Assembly: GCA_947455595.1 (NCBI GenBank)
Contig: CANGOP010000013.1
Span: 1-64,000, forward strand
DNA length: 64,000 nt
Reading direction: 5' to 3'
DNA from: Gammaproteobacteria bacterium
Lineage (GTDB): Bacteria > Pseudomonadota > Gammaproteobacteria > Steroidobacterales > Steroidobacteraceae
The notes under the pieces were generated by a model, which had not been told where the DNA came from, searched no databases, and saw nothing but the letters and a program-made list of their open reading frames with translations. Position numbers and translations under genes: made by a program. The stretch's first letter is position 1. Each line of letters starts with the position of its first letter. This document shows positions 54,953 through 63,218 of the stretch, piece after piece.

Positions 54953-55670
54953 GGCTGCGGTGCCGTTGGCGGAGAACGTGGAACAATTGCCGAGTTTACA
55001 TCACGTTGCAGTATCGGCGCAGCCGACCGATGCTTTGGAGGCGGCCCTCAGTCGCGGCCTTCCCGTGGATAGGCTGACGGCCGTGCGGCGCCAAGCGCGA
55101 CCTGAGGACCGCCTTCATCGCCTATTGGCGAGCGCCTTGCTGATCGGTGCAGCGCGCTCTGCGGGGTGGATGCTGTCCCCAGAAGAGGTGTCTTACCCGC
55201 CCGACGGCCCGCCGCGATGGCCTGGCGGCCCGTATTGCAGCGTGTCGCATGCGGCAAGCCACGTGGTTGTGCTGATCGGTGAGCAGGCGCCGGTGGGGGT
55301 CGATGTCGAGGAACCGGGCTCCGCTTCCCCGGAAGACCTGCGAATGGTCTTGCCAGCTGGCCTGCGTGATGCGGTGCTGGATGGGCGATTAGATGCAACT
55401 GATGCCTGGATGCGGGTAGAGGCCGCTCTGAAGGCAGTCGGTATCGGTCTGCGGGGGCTGACGGATCTCTCTTTCTTGACGCCTTCCGAAGCCCAGTGGG
55501 GCGCGCACAGGATCTTTTTACGGCCAGTCACGCTCGAGGCCGAGCAAATCTGCTGGTGCGCCCAGACGGCACCCTGGTCTGATCAAGCTATCCCCGTGAT
55601 CCGCCATACCGTCCAGTCGCTCGTGGAGTTGCTGGCAACGGCTCAACCCAGCAGAATCGCGGCTCCCTGA
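54951..55670 (+). CDS. 4'-Phosphopantetheinyl transferase
   Basis: Sfp/AcpT-type transferase of about 239 aa that would attach phosphopantetheine from CoA to a carrier Ser, plausibly Ser608 of the neighbouring FAAL fusion. Motifs: CSVSHAASHVVVL, the magnesium site VGVDVEEP, and WMRVEAALKAVGIGL, in which the usual Lys of W-x-x-K-E-A is Val, a variant tolerated in some members. The ATG at 54951 overlaps the divergent P450 start; a GTG at 54978 with a GGAG site may be the true start. Confidence 0.85.
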   Translation: MAAVPLAENVEQLPSLHHVAVSAQPTDALEAALSRGLPVDRLTAVRRQARPEDRLHRLLASALLIGAARSAGWMLSPEEVSYPPDGPPRWPGGPYCSVSHAASHVVVLIGEQAPVGVDVEEPGSASPEDLRMVLPAGLRDAVLDGRLDATDAWMRVEAALKAVGIGLRGLTDLSFLTPSEAQWGAHRIFLRPVTLEAEQICWCAQTAPWSDQAIPVIRHTVQSLVELLATAQPSRIAAP

Positions 55671-55678
55671 GGAGTCCT

Positions 55679-56413
55679 ATGACCACCCCGGCCGACCCAA
55701 AAACACCGAATTCCTCTGCCGATGAACCGTATCTCGGTCGCGAGATGACGGCGCAGCGACGTTGGTTGTACCGGTTGGCGACGCCGATTGGCTTAATGCT
55801 GATCCGGTTCTTTTGGTTGACCTGTCGAATCCGATGCGTCGTGGGTGAAGAGCATGCGGTGGAGGGTTTGAAAGACGGTCCAATCATTCCGGTCTACTGG
55901 CATCAGCATCAACTGTTTCTGACAAAGTATTTGATCGGTTTGCGTCGGATTGGCATTGACCCGGGTTTTCTCATCAGCCCCTCGGTCGATGGGGAGATAC
56001 CCGCGCGCATCGCGCAACGACACCGCTGTTATGTGATTCGCGGGTCGTCGAGTCATACCGGCGCTCGTACTCTGCGTGATTATTACGTCGCGCTACAGAA
56101 AGGAATTTCGCCCGCGATTACCGTGGATGGACCCACGGGCCCAGCCTTTGAATGCAAGCCCGGCGCGGTGATGCTGTCGCAATTGTCCGGGCGGCCCATC
56201 GTGGCCTTGTCCTTCCATGCCAGTCGGGCGTGGTTGTTTCGCAAATGGGATCGCTTCGTACTGCCGAAGCCCTTTTCGACGATCACCATCACGGTCGGCG
56301 CACCGCGTTATGTGCCAAAGCGCATTGATGCGGCACTCACCGAGCAATTACAGAAAGAGATTGATGCCGAACTGAAAGCACTCTATCGGCTGGCGCGGGA
56401 TGCCGCTGGCTGA
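55679..56413 (+). CDS. DUF374 lysophospholipid acyltransferase-like protein
   Basis: Acyltransferase-fold protein of 244 aa. One membrane segment (GLMLIRFFWLTCRI), then IIPVYWHQHQLFL in place of the HxxxxD motif (HQHQLF), and ITVDGPTGPAFECKPGAVML, the conserved DUF374 block. Related proteins acylate lipid A or lysophospholipids. It follows the PPTase gene by 8 bases, linking it to the P450/FAAL locus; it may transfer the modified acyl chain to a membrane lipid. Its end overlaps the converging CDF gene by 31 bases. Confidence 0.85.
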   Translation: MTTPADPKTPNSSADEPYLGREMTAQRRWLYRLATPIGLMLIRFFWLTCRIRCVVGEEHAVEGLKDGPIIPVYWHQHQLFLTKYLIGLRRIGIDPGFLISPSVDGEIPARIAQRHRCYVIRGSSSHTGARTLRDYYVALQKGISPAITVDGPTGPAFECKPGAVMLSQLSGRPIVALSFHASRAWLFRKWDRFVLPKPFSTITITVGAPRYVPKRIDAALTEQLQKEIDAELKALYRLARDAAG

Positions 56414-57378
56414 CCGCAAGGATGGTCCCCATCCGCGCAGCCGTCCGATTCCACCTGAATCGTGGAGTGTCGGATACCAAATTCCGAAACGATGATGGCC
56501 TTCATCGCGGCGAGCGCTGTGGCCGGGTCCGTCGTCGGCTCAAGGTGAGCATGTAGCGTCAGCAAGGGTTCGGATGGCGTCAGCGACCAGGCGTGTACGT
56601 GGTGAATATCGCGAACGCCTGGGACGGCGACGACCAAGCGGGCAGCGAGATGGTCGGCATCAAAACCAGCGGGCGCGCCTTCCTGCAGGACGTGCGCTGA
56701 GTGCACGAGCAGGGGCCAGGCACTGCGGGCGATTAGAACGGTGACGAACAGGGATAGCCAGGCGTCCGCTGGTAACCAACCCGTCTGCATCACGATTAAG
56801 GCGGCGCCAGCTGCTGCCGCTGCACCCAAAAGATCTGACAACACATGCAGGTAGGCCGCCCGCATGTTCATATCGCCGTGGTCGTCATGCAGGACGGCGG
56901 CCATCACAAGGTTTACCAAAATGCCACCGCTGGCGATGGCGAGCGCGATACCCGCTTGGATCGGCTGCGGATGGGCTAGCCGCCAGCCCGCTTCGATGAC
57001 AATTGCAGCCACAATTCCTAGAAGCACCAATGAGTTGACGAAGGCGGCCAGTACGCCCGCACGGCTGTGCCCAAATGAGCGATGGCGGGAGGCCGGTCGC
57101 CGGGCCATGTGGTGGGCCGCATAAGCCAGCGCGAGCGCGAGGGTGTCAACGAAGAGGTGGGCCGCGTCAGCGAGCAGCGTTAGCGAGCCTGACCACCAAC
57201 CCCCGAACGCCTCGACGATCGTAAACGCGCCAATGATCCAGAACGCGATTCCCAGCCTCGAGGTTGCGGAGGGGTGTCCATGATGGTGCCCGTGCCCGTG
57301 CCCTTGGCTGTGAGCGCGATGGTCGCCGTGGTGGCTATCGTGGGCATGGGAAGCCGCAGACGAGGAGTTTTTGATCAT
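56383..57378 (-). CDS. Cation diffusion facilitator (Zn/Co/Cd efflux)
   Basis: CDF/ZitB-type inner-membrane exporter, 331 aa. A His-rich cytoplasmic N-terminus (HGHGHHHGH, residues about 10-36) precedes six helices. Metal-site motif DAAHLFVDTLALALA in helix 2 and the matching HVLSDLLGAAAAA in helix 5; C-terminal cytoplasmic domain with VHAWSLTPSEPLLTLHAH. Exports divalent metals, most likely Zn2+, against protons. The 185 bases to the divergent c-di-GMP gene are AT-rich and probably hold both promoters; no clear boxes. Confidence 0.93.
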   Translation of the reverse strand: MIKNSSSAASHAHDSHHGDHRAHSQGHGHGHHHGHPSATSRLGIAFWIIGAFTIVEAFGGWWSGSLTLLADAAHLFVDTLALALAYAAHHMARRPASRHRSFGHSRAGVLAAFVNSLVLLGIVAAIVIEAGWRLAHPQPIQAGIALAIASGGILVNLVMAAVLHDDHGDMNMRAAYLHVLSDLLGAAAAAGAALIVMQTGWLPADAWLSLFVTVLIARSAWPLLVHSAHVLQEGAPAGFDADHLAARLVVAVPGVRDIHHVHAWSLTPSEPLLTLHAHLEPTTDPATALAAMKAIIVSEFGIRHSTIQVESDGCADGDHPCGQPAASRASR

Positions 57379-57563
57379 GCCGGTACTCTAGAGATCTCGT
57401 TTTAAAGACGCAAAGTCAGCATATTTATATTTAAAATCAGGCGGTTATAAATTACATCTAGAAAACCGTGACAGAATGCGTCGCAATATGCTGAAGTAAT
57501 AACCACGATGGGGGAGACCATCGGATTGAAGTCAGTATTCAAACGGGTGGGGGCAGCAAGGGA

Positions 57564-60260
57564 ATGTCGATGGGGATGGTCCTGAATGACCGTGGTTTGA
57601 CGGCTTCGGATGTGCTCGCGCCGCAGCGCTGGGCATCGCCAGCGACCCGTGCCGGTCTCGGGCTTGACGTGACGTGTACCAAGATCGCCATCGACTTGCA
57701 GTCGCTGACCGCCGCTAATGCCGCGGAAACACTGCGTAATGATCTGGACCTGCTGCGGGAATCCACCGGAACGGATACCGCCTTCTACGCCGCTTATGAC
57801 AGTGCCGGTCGCTCCATCGAAAGCTTGGAAGTCTCCAAAGGGCTGTTTGTTGCCTGTTCGCCGGAAGTGCTGCGTGGGCTGGCTTTGGCGGAATTGCCGT
57901 GGGTGCGCGATCGACTCGGCGCTAATCGCTTGTTTGAACTACGCGATACCCTCAGGGCGCGCCGAGAGCAGGCTGCGGAGGCCCAACGTTTCGGCGAATT
58001 GGGCATGCGGTCAGTCTTGTTGGTTGGGATTGCGGTCCTTGGGCGCCCACAGGGCTTTCTTGGGCTCGCGACTGCAGGTCCCTGCACTTCATGGGATGTG
58101 AATCTCCACTTACTGCTCAAATTGATCGGGAGCAGTCTCGCCACCGGTCTAGAACGCGTGGCTTTGGAGTCCGAGGTGGCCCAACTGCGGACGCGCGGGT
58201 CGCTGGCGGAAGCCTGCTCAAGCGAAGGGGTGTGGGACTACGATGCGGTGACACGCCGCACATGGTTTTCGCCGCGCTGGAAAGCGATGCTCGGCTATGC
58301 GCCTGACGAGCTGGAGGGATCCCCAGACTGGACGAAACTGATCCATCCGGATGACCTGCCGAGAGTGTCGGAAGGTATTCGTGAACACGTTTCGGGACGA
58401 ACCGATCTATTCGAGAGCACGCACCGTATCCGTCACCGTGATGGAGATTGGCGTTGGGTGTTGTCCCGGGCCCGCGCGGAAGTGGCGAACGGTGTTTTGA
58501 GCCGTTTAACTGGCGTTGAACTGGATGTGACGGAGCGTCGTCTTTACGAAGACGCCCTTTTCCGCGAGAAGGAGCGCGCGCAGATCACTCTGCGATCCAT
58601 CGGCGACGGTGTGATCACGACGGATGAGTATTCGCGCATCGAGTATCTGAACCCGGTTGCGGAACAACTCACGGGCTGGAGCCTGGATGAAGCCATGGGA
58701 CGTCCGGTCGACGAGGTGTTCCGTTCGTTCCACGAGGAAACCTGCGAGCCGATTGAAAGTCCCTTGGCGGCGGCCGTGCGTCGGGCAAGACCCGTGAAGT
58801 CGGGTCGGCCGTCGTTGTTCATCCGGCGCGACGGTAATGAATTGTATCTCCAGAGCACGGCATCCCCGATTCAGGATGGGCAGGGGCTCGTCATCGGTGG
58901 CGTGCTCGTTTTTCATGACGTCAGTGAATCACGAGAACTAAACCGCAAATTAAATTATCACGCGAGCCACGACGCGCTGACGGGCCTTGTGAACCGCCGT
59001 GAATTCGAGATGCGACTCGAGCGGGCACTCGCGAGCGCTAAGGCCCGAGAAAGTGCCTATGCGCTCTGTTTCATTGACCTTGATCAGTTCAAGATCGTCA
59101 ACGACACCTGTGGCCATGCGGCTGGCGATGCGCTGCTAGCGCAGGTAGGGCAGTTGCTCAAATCCAAGATTCGCTGGCGTGACACGCTATCGCGGCTCGG
59201 CGCCGATGAATTCGCCGTCTTGCTCGAGGCTTGTTCTTTGGATGAGGCGATGCGTATCGCGGAGACGCTGCGAGAGGCGGTGTCGACGAACCGGTTCCAG
59301 TGGGAAGATCGTAACTTCCGTCTCGGAGCGAGCGTGGGCGTTGTTCCGTTGACGGGATTGAACAACGACCCTGCGTCGGTTCTGTCTGCAGCAGATTCGG
59401 CGGCGCAAGCAGCCAAGGAGCAGGGACGAAACCGCGTGCATTGTTTCGAGGAAAATGACCTCGACTTGATGCGTCGGCGTCGTGAGATGCAATGGGCTGC
59501 GCGAATCACCACGGCGCTAGAGGAGGGGCGGTTTGAGTTGTACCGCCAAGCTATCCTCCCTCTGCAAGATGAGGAGTCGGGGCTTCACTACGAAATCTTG
59601 CTGCGCATGCGCGATGAGCAGGGGACAGTAGTGACTCCGGACAACTTCATTGCGGCTGCCGAGCGCTACGCCATCACGCCGTCGATTGATCGTTGGGTTG
59701 TGGAGAACACCTTCCGCTGGCTCGTGTCTGAAGCCGATGAGCGAGACAAACTGTCGATGTGTTCCATCAATCTGTCGGGTCAGAGCCTGACCGACGACAA
59801 GTTCCTGCCATTCGTCATTGAGTTGTTCCATCGCACGGGTATTGATCCGCATCGCATCTGTTTTGAAATTACCGAAACAGCGGCAATTGCCAGCTATTCC
59901 CAAGCGACCCGATTTATTCAGGCGCTACGAGAGCTTGGCTGTCGATTTGCGCTAGACGATTTTGGAACAGGCCTGTCTTCGTTCGGCTATCTCAAACACT
60001 TCCCAATCGACTTCCTCAAAATAGATGGAAGCTTCGTGAAAGAAATTCTACGCGATCCAATTGATCGTGAGATGGTTCGAACGATCAATGAAATTGGCCA
60101 TCTGACCAACAAGAAAACGATCGCCGAATTTGCCGAGAACGAAGAAATTATTGCGGTTCTGAAGTCGCTCGGAGTCGATTACGCGCAAGGCTATGGTGTT
60201 GCGCATCCGCAGCAGATTCAGGCGACCAGTGTGGACCAAGGTTTCGGCCTCAAATCCTGA
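57564..60260 (+). CDS. GAF-PAS-PAS-GGDEF-EAL cyclic-di-GMP protein
   Basis: Cytoplasmic signalling protein of 898 aa, with no membrane helix. A GAF-like domain (about 45-200) and two PAS domains (about 215-325 and 335-455) precede a diguanylate cyclase domain with GADEF (546-550) instead of GGDEF and an intact inhibitory site RWRD (537-540). The phosphodiesterase domain has EIL (677-679) for EAL, SINLSGQSL, FEITETA, LDDFGTG (797-803), FLKIDGSF and YAQGYGVAHP, so its catalytic residues appear complete. Phosphodiesterase activity is likely; cyclase activity is doubtful. Start may also be either of two later Met codons. Confidence 0.93.
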   Translation: MSMGMVLNDRGLTASDVLAPQRWASPATRAGLGLDVTCTKIAIDLQSLTAANAAETLRNDLDLLRESTGTDTAFYAAYDSAGRSIESLEVSKGLFVACSPEVLRGLALAELPWVRDRLGANRLFELRDTLRARREQAAEAQRFGELGMRSVLLVGIAVLGRPQGFLGLATAGPCTSWDVNLHLLLKLIGSSLATGLERVALESEVAQLRTRGSLAEACSSEGVWDYDAVTRRTWFSPRWKAMLGYAPDELEGSPDWTKLIHPDDLPRVSEGIREHVSGRTDLFESTHRIRHRDGDWRWVLSRARAEVANGVLSRLTGVELDVTERRLYEDALFREKERAQITLRSIGDGVITTDEYSRIEYLNPVAEQLTGWSLDEAMGRPVDEVFRSFHEETCEPIESPLAAAVRRARPVKSGRPSLFIRRDGNELYLQSTASPIQDGQGLVIGGVLVFHDVSESRELNRKLNYHASHDALTGLVNRREFEMRLERALASAKARESAYALCFIDLDQFKIVNDTCGHAAGDALLAQVGQLLKSKIRWRDTLSRLGADEFAVLLEACSLDEAMRIAETLREAVSTNRFQWEDRNFRLGASVGVVPLTGLNNDPASVLSAADSAAQAAKEQGRNRVHCFEENDLDLMRRRREMQWAARITTALEEGRFELYRQAILPLQDEESGLHYEILLRMRDEQGTVVTPDNFIAAAERYAITPSIDRWVVENTFRWLVSEADERDKLSMCSINLSGQSLTDDKFLPFVIELFHRTGIDPHRICFEITETAAIASYSQATRFIQALRELGCRFALDDFGTGLSSFGYLKHFPIDFLKIDGSFVKEILRDPIDREMVRTINEIGHLTNKKTIAEFAENEEIIAVLKSLGVDYAQGYGVAHPQQIQATSVDQGFGLKS

Positions 60261-60272
60261 AGGTCCCTCGTG

Positions 60273-61124
60273 TCAGCTGACAAGCGTCAGTCGCATGGAC
60301 AGATCCACTGCGCGAATGTGTTTTGTGATGGCGCCCACCGAAACGAAATCAACGCCTGTCTCTGCAATCGCTCGAATCGTGGTGAGGTCTACGCCACCCG
60401 ATGCTTCTAATCCGAGGGGATGTGTCCGCTGTTGATTACGCCGTACTGCCGTGCGCAGATCGGTAAGGCTGAACTCATCTAGTAGAGCCATGTCGGCGTC
60501 TGCAGCGAACGCGGCCTCCAGCTCCTCTAACGTCTCCACTTCGACTTCCACGGGTACATGGGGCGATAGTGCGCGAGCGGTCGCGACAGCAGCGCCGATC
60601 GAGCCGGCCGCTGCGATATGGTTTTCTTTAATCAGGATACCGTCATAAAGACCCAAGCGATGATTTTTACCACCGCCGCATCTGACGGCATACTTCTGCG
60701 CGTGGCGCAGACCTGGAATCGTTTTGCGTGTATCCAACACGCGGCAGCCCGTTCCTTCCAAAGCCGCGGCATATGTATGCGCCGCCGTCGCGGTGGCGGA
60801 CAGGGTCTGAAGCAGATTGAGCGCGCTCCGCTCGCCGGTGAGCAGCGCTCGAGCCGGACCTTCCACTTCAAATAACAACTGGTTGGCAGCCACAAGTTCG
60901 CCATCGGTTGCGTGCCACGTGACGCGCACGGTCGGGTCCAATGCGGTGTAAACCGCATCGACGTAGGCTTGGCCGCATAGGACCGCAGCTTCTCGCGTGA
61001 TGACGCGCGCCAAACCTCGGGCGTTGCCCGGAACAAGATTGGCAGTGAGATCGCCGCTGCCGATGTCTTCGGCGAGGGCTCTGGCGACCGTTAAGTCGAT
61101 GTCGGGGGGCAGTGTAAGGTCCAT
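60273..61124 (-). CDS. nadC: Nicotinate-nucleotide pyrophosphorylase (carboxylating)
   Basis: Quinolinate phosphoribosyltransferase of NAD synthesis, 283 aa. Motifs: LAEDIGSGDLTANLVP near the start, DTRKTIPGLRHAQKYAVRCGGGKNHR carried across about 135-160 (substrate Arg/Lys/His residues; key pieces TRKTIPGLR and GGGKNHR), VEVEVETLEE, and LEASGGVDLTTI. The ATG at 61124 fits the family; the longer frame does not. It converges on the c-di-GMP gene with 12 bases between stops. Confidence 0.97.
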   Translation of the reverse strand: MDLTLPPDIDLTVARALAEDIGSGDLTANLVPGNARGLARVITREAAVLCGQAYVDAVYTALDPTVRVTWHATDGELVAANQLLFEVEGPARALLTGERSALNLLQTLSATATAAHTYAAALEGTGCRVLDTRKTIPGLRHAQKYAVRCGGGKNHRLGLYDGILIKENHIAAAGSIGAAVATARALSPHVPVEVEVETLEELEAAFAADADMALLDEFSLTDLRTAVRRNQQRTHPLGLEASGGVDLTTIRAIAETGVDFVSVGAITKHIRAVDLSMRLTLVS

Positions 61125-61163
61125 GGCTATAGGGTAACCGGCCCGGACGCAAACATCATCGGT

Positions 61164-61180
61164 TCCACCCTGTGGGTGGA
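61164..61180. repeat. Small inverted repeat before nadC
   Basis: TCCACCC and GGGTGGA flank TGT. Together with the larger palindrome just to the right it forms two consecutive hairpins between the PuuD-like gene and nadC. Confidence 0.5.
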
Positions 61181-61185
61181 GTAAA

Positions 61186-61211
61186 GGCGGACCCGCCATG
61201 GCGGGTCCGCC
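61186..61211 (-). terminator. Probable terminator of the PuuD-like gene
   Basis: Perfect 26-base palindrome (GGCGGACCCGCCATGGCGGGTCCGCC read in two arms of 13). On the minus strand it comes 8 bases after the stop and is followed by TTTA. The T-run is short, so partial termination into nadC is possible. Confidence 0.5.
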
Positions 61212-61218
61212 TCGCAGC

Positions 61219-61803
61219 TTAGAACGGCAGACCGTGATTCTGGCCGCCCATGCACATCAACATTGGGATCGACAAGAGGAAGTTGGTGCGCGAGGCCAAC
61301 ATGGCTACGCGACGTGCCGTCGCCTTCTCCGCATCGGTCGCCTGTACCAAGCCCAGCGCCTTTTTCTGGTTCGGCCAGATCAGCACCCAGACGTTGAACA
61401 GCATGATGCTGCCAAGCCATGCGCCCACGCCGATCACGCGGGAGCCTTCGGCCAAGGTGAACGCCTTGACGAGCACGCCGGTGTGCAGGAGGTATGCAGC
61501 GCCCGAGAGCCAGGTGACAACGGCAGCCCAGCGGAACCAGAGCAGCGCACGTGGTGCGATGTACTTGGAGATACCCGCGCCGCCCGGGCCGCCCTGATCA
61601 GCGGCAGCGGCCGCGAGGCCCGGCATCTGGACTACGTTAAAGTAGTACAGCAAGCCTATCCACATGACGCCGGCGACGAGGTGCAGCCAGCGCGTAAACG
61701 CCAAGTGATTGAAACTCACGGTGCCAGAGAGGATGCCGGCGATGACAACGGCCAGCACCACGCCCGTCGCTATCGAGCCCTTGACGGTATTGAGTGGATT
61801 CAT
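61219..61803 (-). CDS. PuuD-like urate hydroxylase-domain membrane protein
   Basis: Inner-membrane protein of 194 aa with about five helices. FTRWLHLVAGVMWIGLLYYFN, quoted from two parts (FTRWLHLVAGVMW and IGLLYYFN), and NVWVLIWPNQKKAL with conserved His, Trp and Asn recall the N-terminal membrane domain of PuuD and of CopD/YjiG-like haem proteins. True PuuD has a longer membrane part and a C-terminal cytochrome c, absent here. No purine-degradation gene is near. The function is therefore open; a haem-binding electron-transfer role is possible. Confidence 0.7.
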   Translation of the reverse strand: MNPLNTVKGSIATGVVLAVVIAGILSGTVSFNHLAFTRWLHLVAGVMWIGLLYYFNVVQMPGLAAAAADQGGPGGAGISKYIAPRALLWFRWAAVVTWLSGAAYLLHTGVLVKAFTLAEGSRVIGVGAWLGSIMLFNVWVLIWPNQKKALGLVQATDAEKATARRVAMLASRTNFLLSIPMLMCMGGQNHGLPF

Positions 61804-61939
61804 CGGTGTAGAAACCCCTTGAAAGAATGAAATGACAGCGGTCGTAACCCCAACCGCTTGGCTTAGGTAGAATAGGGGTTTACCGCAACCCCTTCAACCC
61901 AGTCTGATCGTGTTCGTCTGGGTGGGATTTTCCTTGAAA

Positions 61940-62149
61940 ATGAATTCGTTAAGCCCCAAGTCTCCATGTATCGGCATTTGTAGCCTAGGCCCGCAGGGAT
62001 GGTGTCTTGGCTGTTTTAGAACGATAGACGAGATTACCGGGTGGCTGAGAATGGACCCAGAGCGACGCTGGGCCGTCGTTCGGGCCTCGGATGAGAGGCG
62101 GTTAGGCGCGCCGCCTGCCGCACCGTCAAGTGCACAGAATAACCGTTGA
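61940..62149 (+). CDS. DUF1289 small Cys-rich protein
   Basis: Protein of 69 aa with the DUF1289 pattern: SPCIGICSL, then WCLGCFRTIDEITGW, giving four cysteines spaced as C-x3-C-x8-C-x2-C, probably a metal site. Function unknown. The ATG at 61940 is favoured by similarity; no strong ribosome site is visible and an upstream GTG at 61910 is in frame. grxD starts 18 bases later, so the pair is likely co-transcribed. Confidence 0.82.
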   Translation: MNSLSPKSPCIGICSLGPQGWCLGCFRTIDEITGWLRMDPERRWAVVRASDERRLGAPPAAPSSAQNNR

Positions 62150-62167
62150 TTTTTGGAGGTTGAGACC

Positions 62168-62497
62168 GTGAGCGATATCAATGTCACCGAGCGAATCCAG
62201 ACACACCTGAGCAGCGCTCCGGTTGTTCTGTTCATGAAAGGCACCCCGGACTTCCCGCAGTGCGGATTCTCAGCGCAGGCCGTGGCAGCGCTCAACGCGC
62301 TGAAGGCTAACTTTCATGCGGTCAATATTTTCGAAGATCCGGAGTTGCGCGAGGAATTGAAGCGCTTCTCCAATTGGCCCACTTATCCACAACTGTATCT
62401 CAAGGGAGAGCTACTCGGCGGCTGCGACATCGCGCTGCAGATGTATCACTCGGGTGAGCTTAAGCAGGCCCTCGAAGAGGCCGGCGCGGTCAGCTGA
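62168..62497 (+). CDS. grxD: Monothiol glutaredoxin (Grx4 type)
   Basis: Cytoplasmic CGFS-type glutaredoxin, 109 aa, which carries and delivers 2Fe-2S clusters with glutathione and BolA partners. Motifs: VVLFMKGTPDFPQCGFSAQ (two parts: VVLFMKGTPDFP and CGFS), WPTYPQLYL and GGCDI. GTG at 62168 is the start: GGAGG lies 8 bases before it, and a TTG in the ribosome site itself is not usable. Its stop directly abuts the stop of the converging rnt gene. Confidence 0.95.
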   Translation: MSDINVTERIQTHLSSAPVVLFMKGTPDFPQCGFSAQAVAALNALKANFHAVNIFEDPELREELKRFSNWPTYPQLYLKGELLGGCDIALQMYHSGELKQALEEAGAVS

Positions 62498-63208
62498 TTA
62501 GCTGTCTTCCGGCTCCGGCGACGGCTCCATGTGGCTGTCGCCGGACGTCTCCCGGATTTCACCTTTTTCCAATGCGCGTGCCATTCGGCGGCGTGCTTGG
62601 TCGTAAATCGGCTTAAATTGATTGCAGGCGTCGCAGAACAGGTCCGCTGTCTGCTCGGCGTCATAGCGGGCCGAGTGTGCGGACTCCCGATCCCACTGCA
62701 ATCCCGCCGCCACAACCGCTTTGGATAACACGGTCTGGCCATAAGCCACACCGGCCACCGTTGCCGTGTCGAAGCAACTGAACGGATGGAACGGATTGCG
62801 CTTGATCCCCGTGCGCGCCACCGCCGCATTCAGAAACGCAAGGTCAAACGCTGCGTTGTGACCCACCAAGATGGCGCGCGTGCAGCCCGTGTCCTTGATG
62901 GCCGTACGCACTTCTTTGAAGAGCCGGCCGAGGGCATCACGCTCCGGCAACGCGGGTCGCAACGGATGATGTGGGTCGATGCCATTGACGGCGAGAGACG
63001 CCGGGTCCATGCGAGCACCCGGGAAGGGCTGCACGTGAAAGCGCCAGGTCTCTGATCGCCGCAATAAGCCATCTGGATCGAGCGACAGAATTACACCCGC
63101 AATTTCTAATAGCGCGTCGGTGTTGGCATGAAATCCACCGGTCTCAACGTCTACCACCACGGGTAAGAATCCCCGAAAGCGTTCTCTCATCTCGTAGTGG
63201 TCGTTCAT
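62498..63208 (-). CDS. rnt: Ribonuclease T
   Basis: DEDDh 3'-5' exonuclease that trims tRNA and other stable RNA ends; 236 aa. Exo I VVVDVETGGFHANTD, Exo II LVGHNAAFDLAFL, Exo III HSARYDAEQTADLF with the catalytic His and Asp. The C-terminal acidic tail (ETSGDSHMEPSPEPEDS) is longer than usual. Start at 63208 or the Met six codons later. It follows pyrC by 10 bases. Confidence 0.95.
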   Translation of the reverse strand: MNDHYEMRERFRGFLPVVVDVETGGFHANTDALLEIAGVILSLDPDGLLRRSETWRFHVQPFPGARMDPASLAVNGIDPHHPLRPALPERDALGRLFKEVRTAIKDTGCTRAILVGHNAAFDLAFLNAAVARTGIKRNPFHPFSCFDTATVAGVAYGQTVLSKAVVAAGLQWDRESAHSARYDAEQTADLFCDACNQFKPIYDQARRRMARALEKGEIRETSGDSHMEPSPEPEDS

Positions 63209-63218
63209 CTTGATCCGT

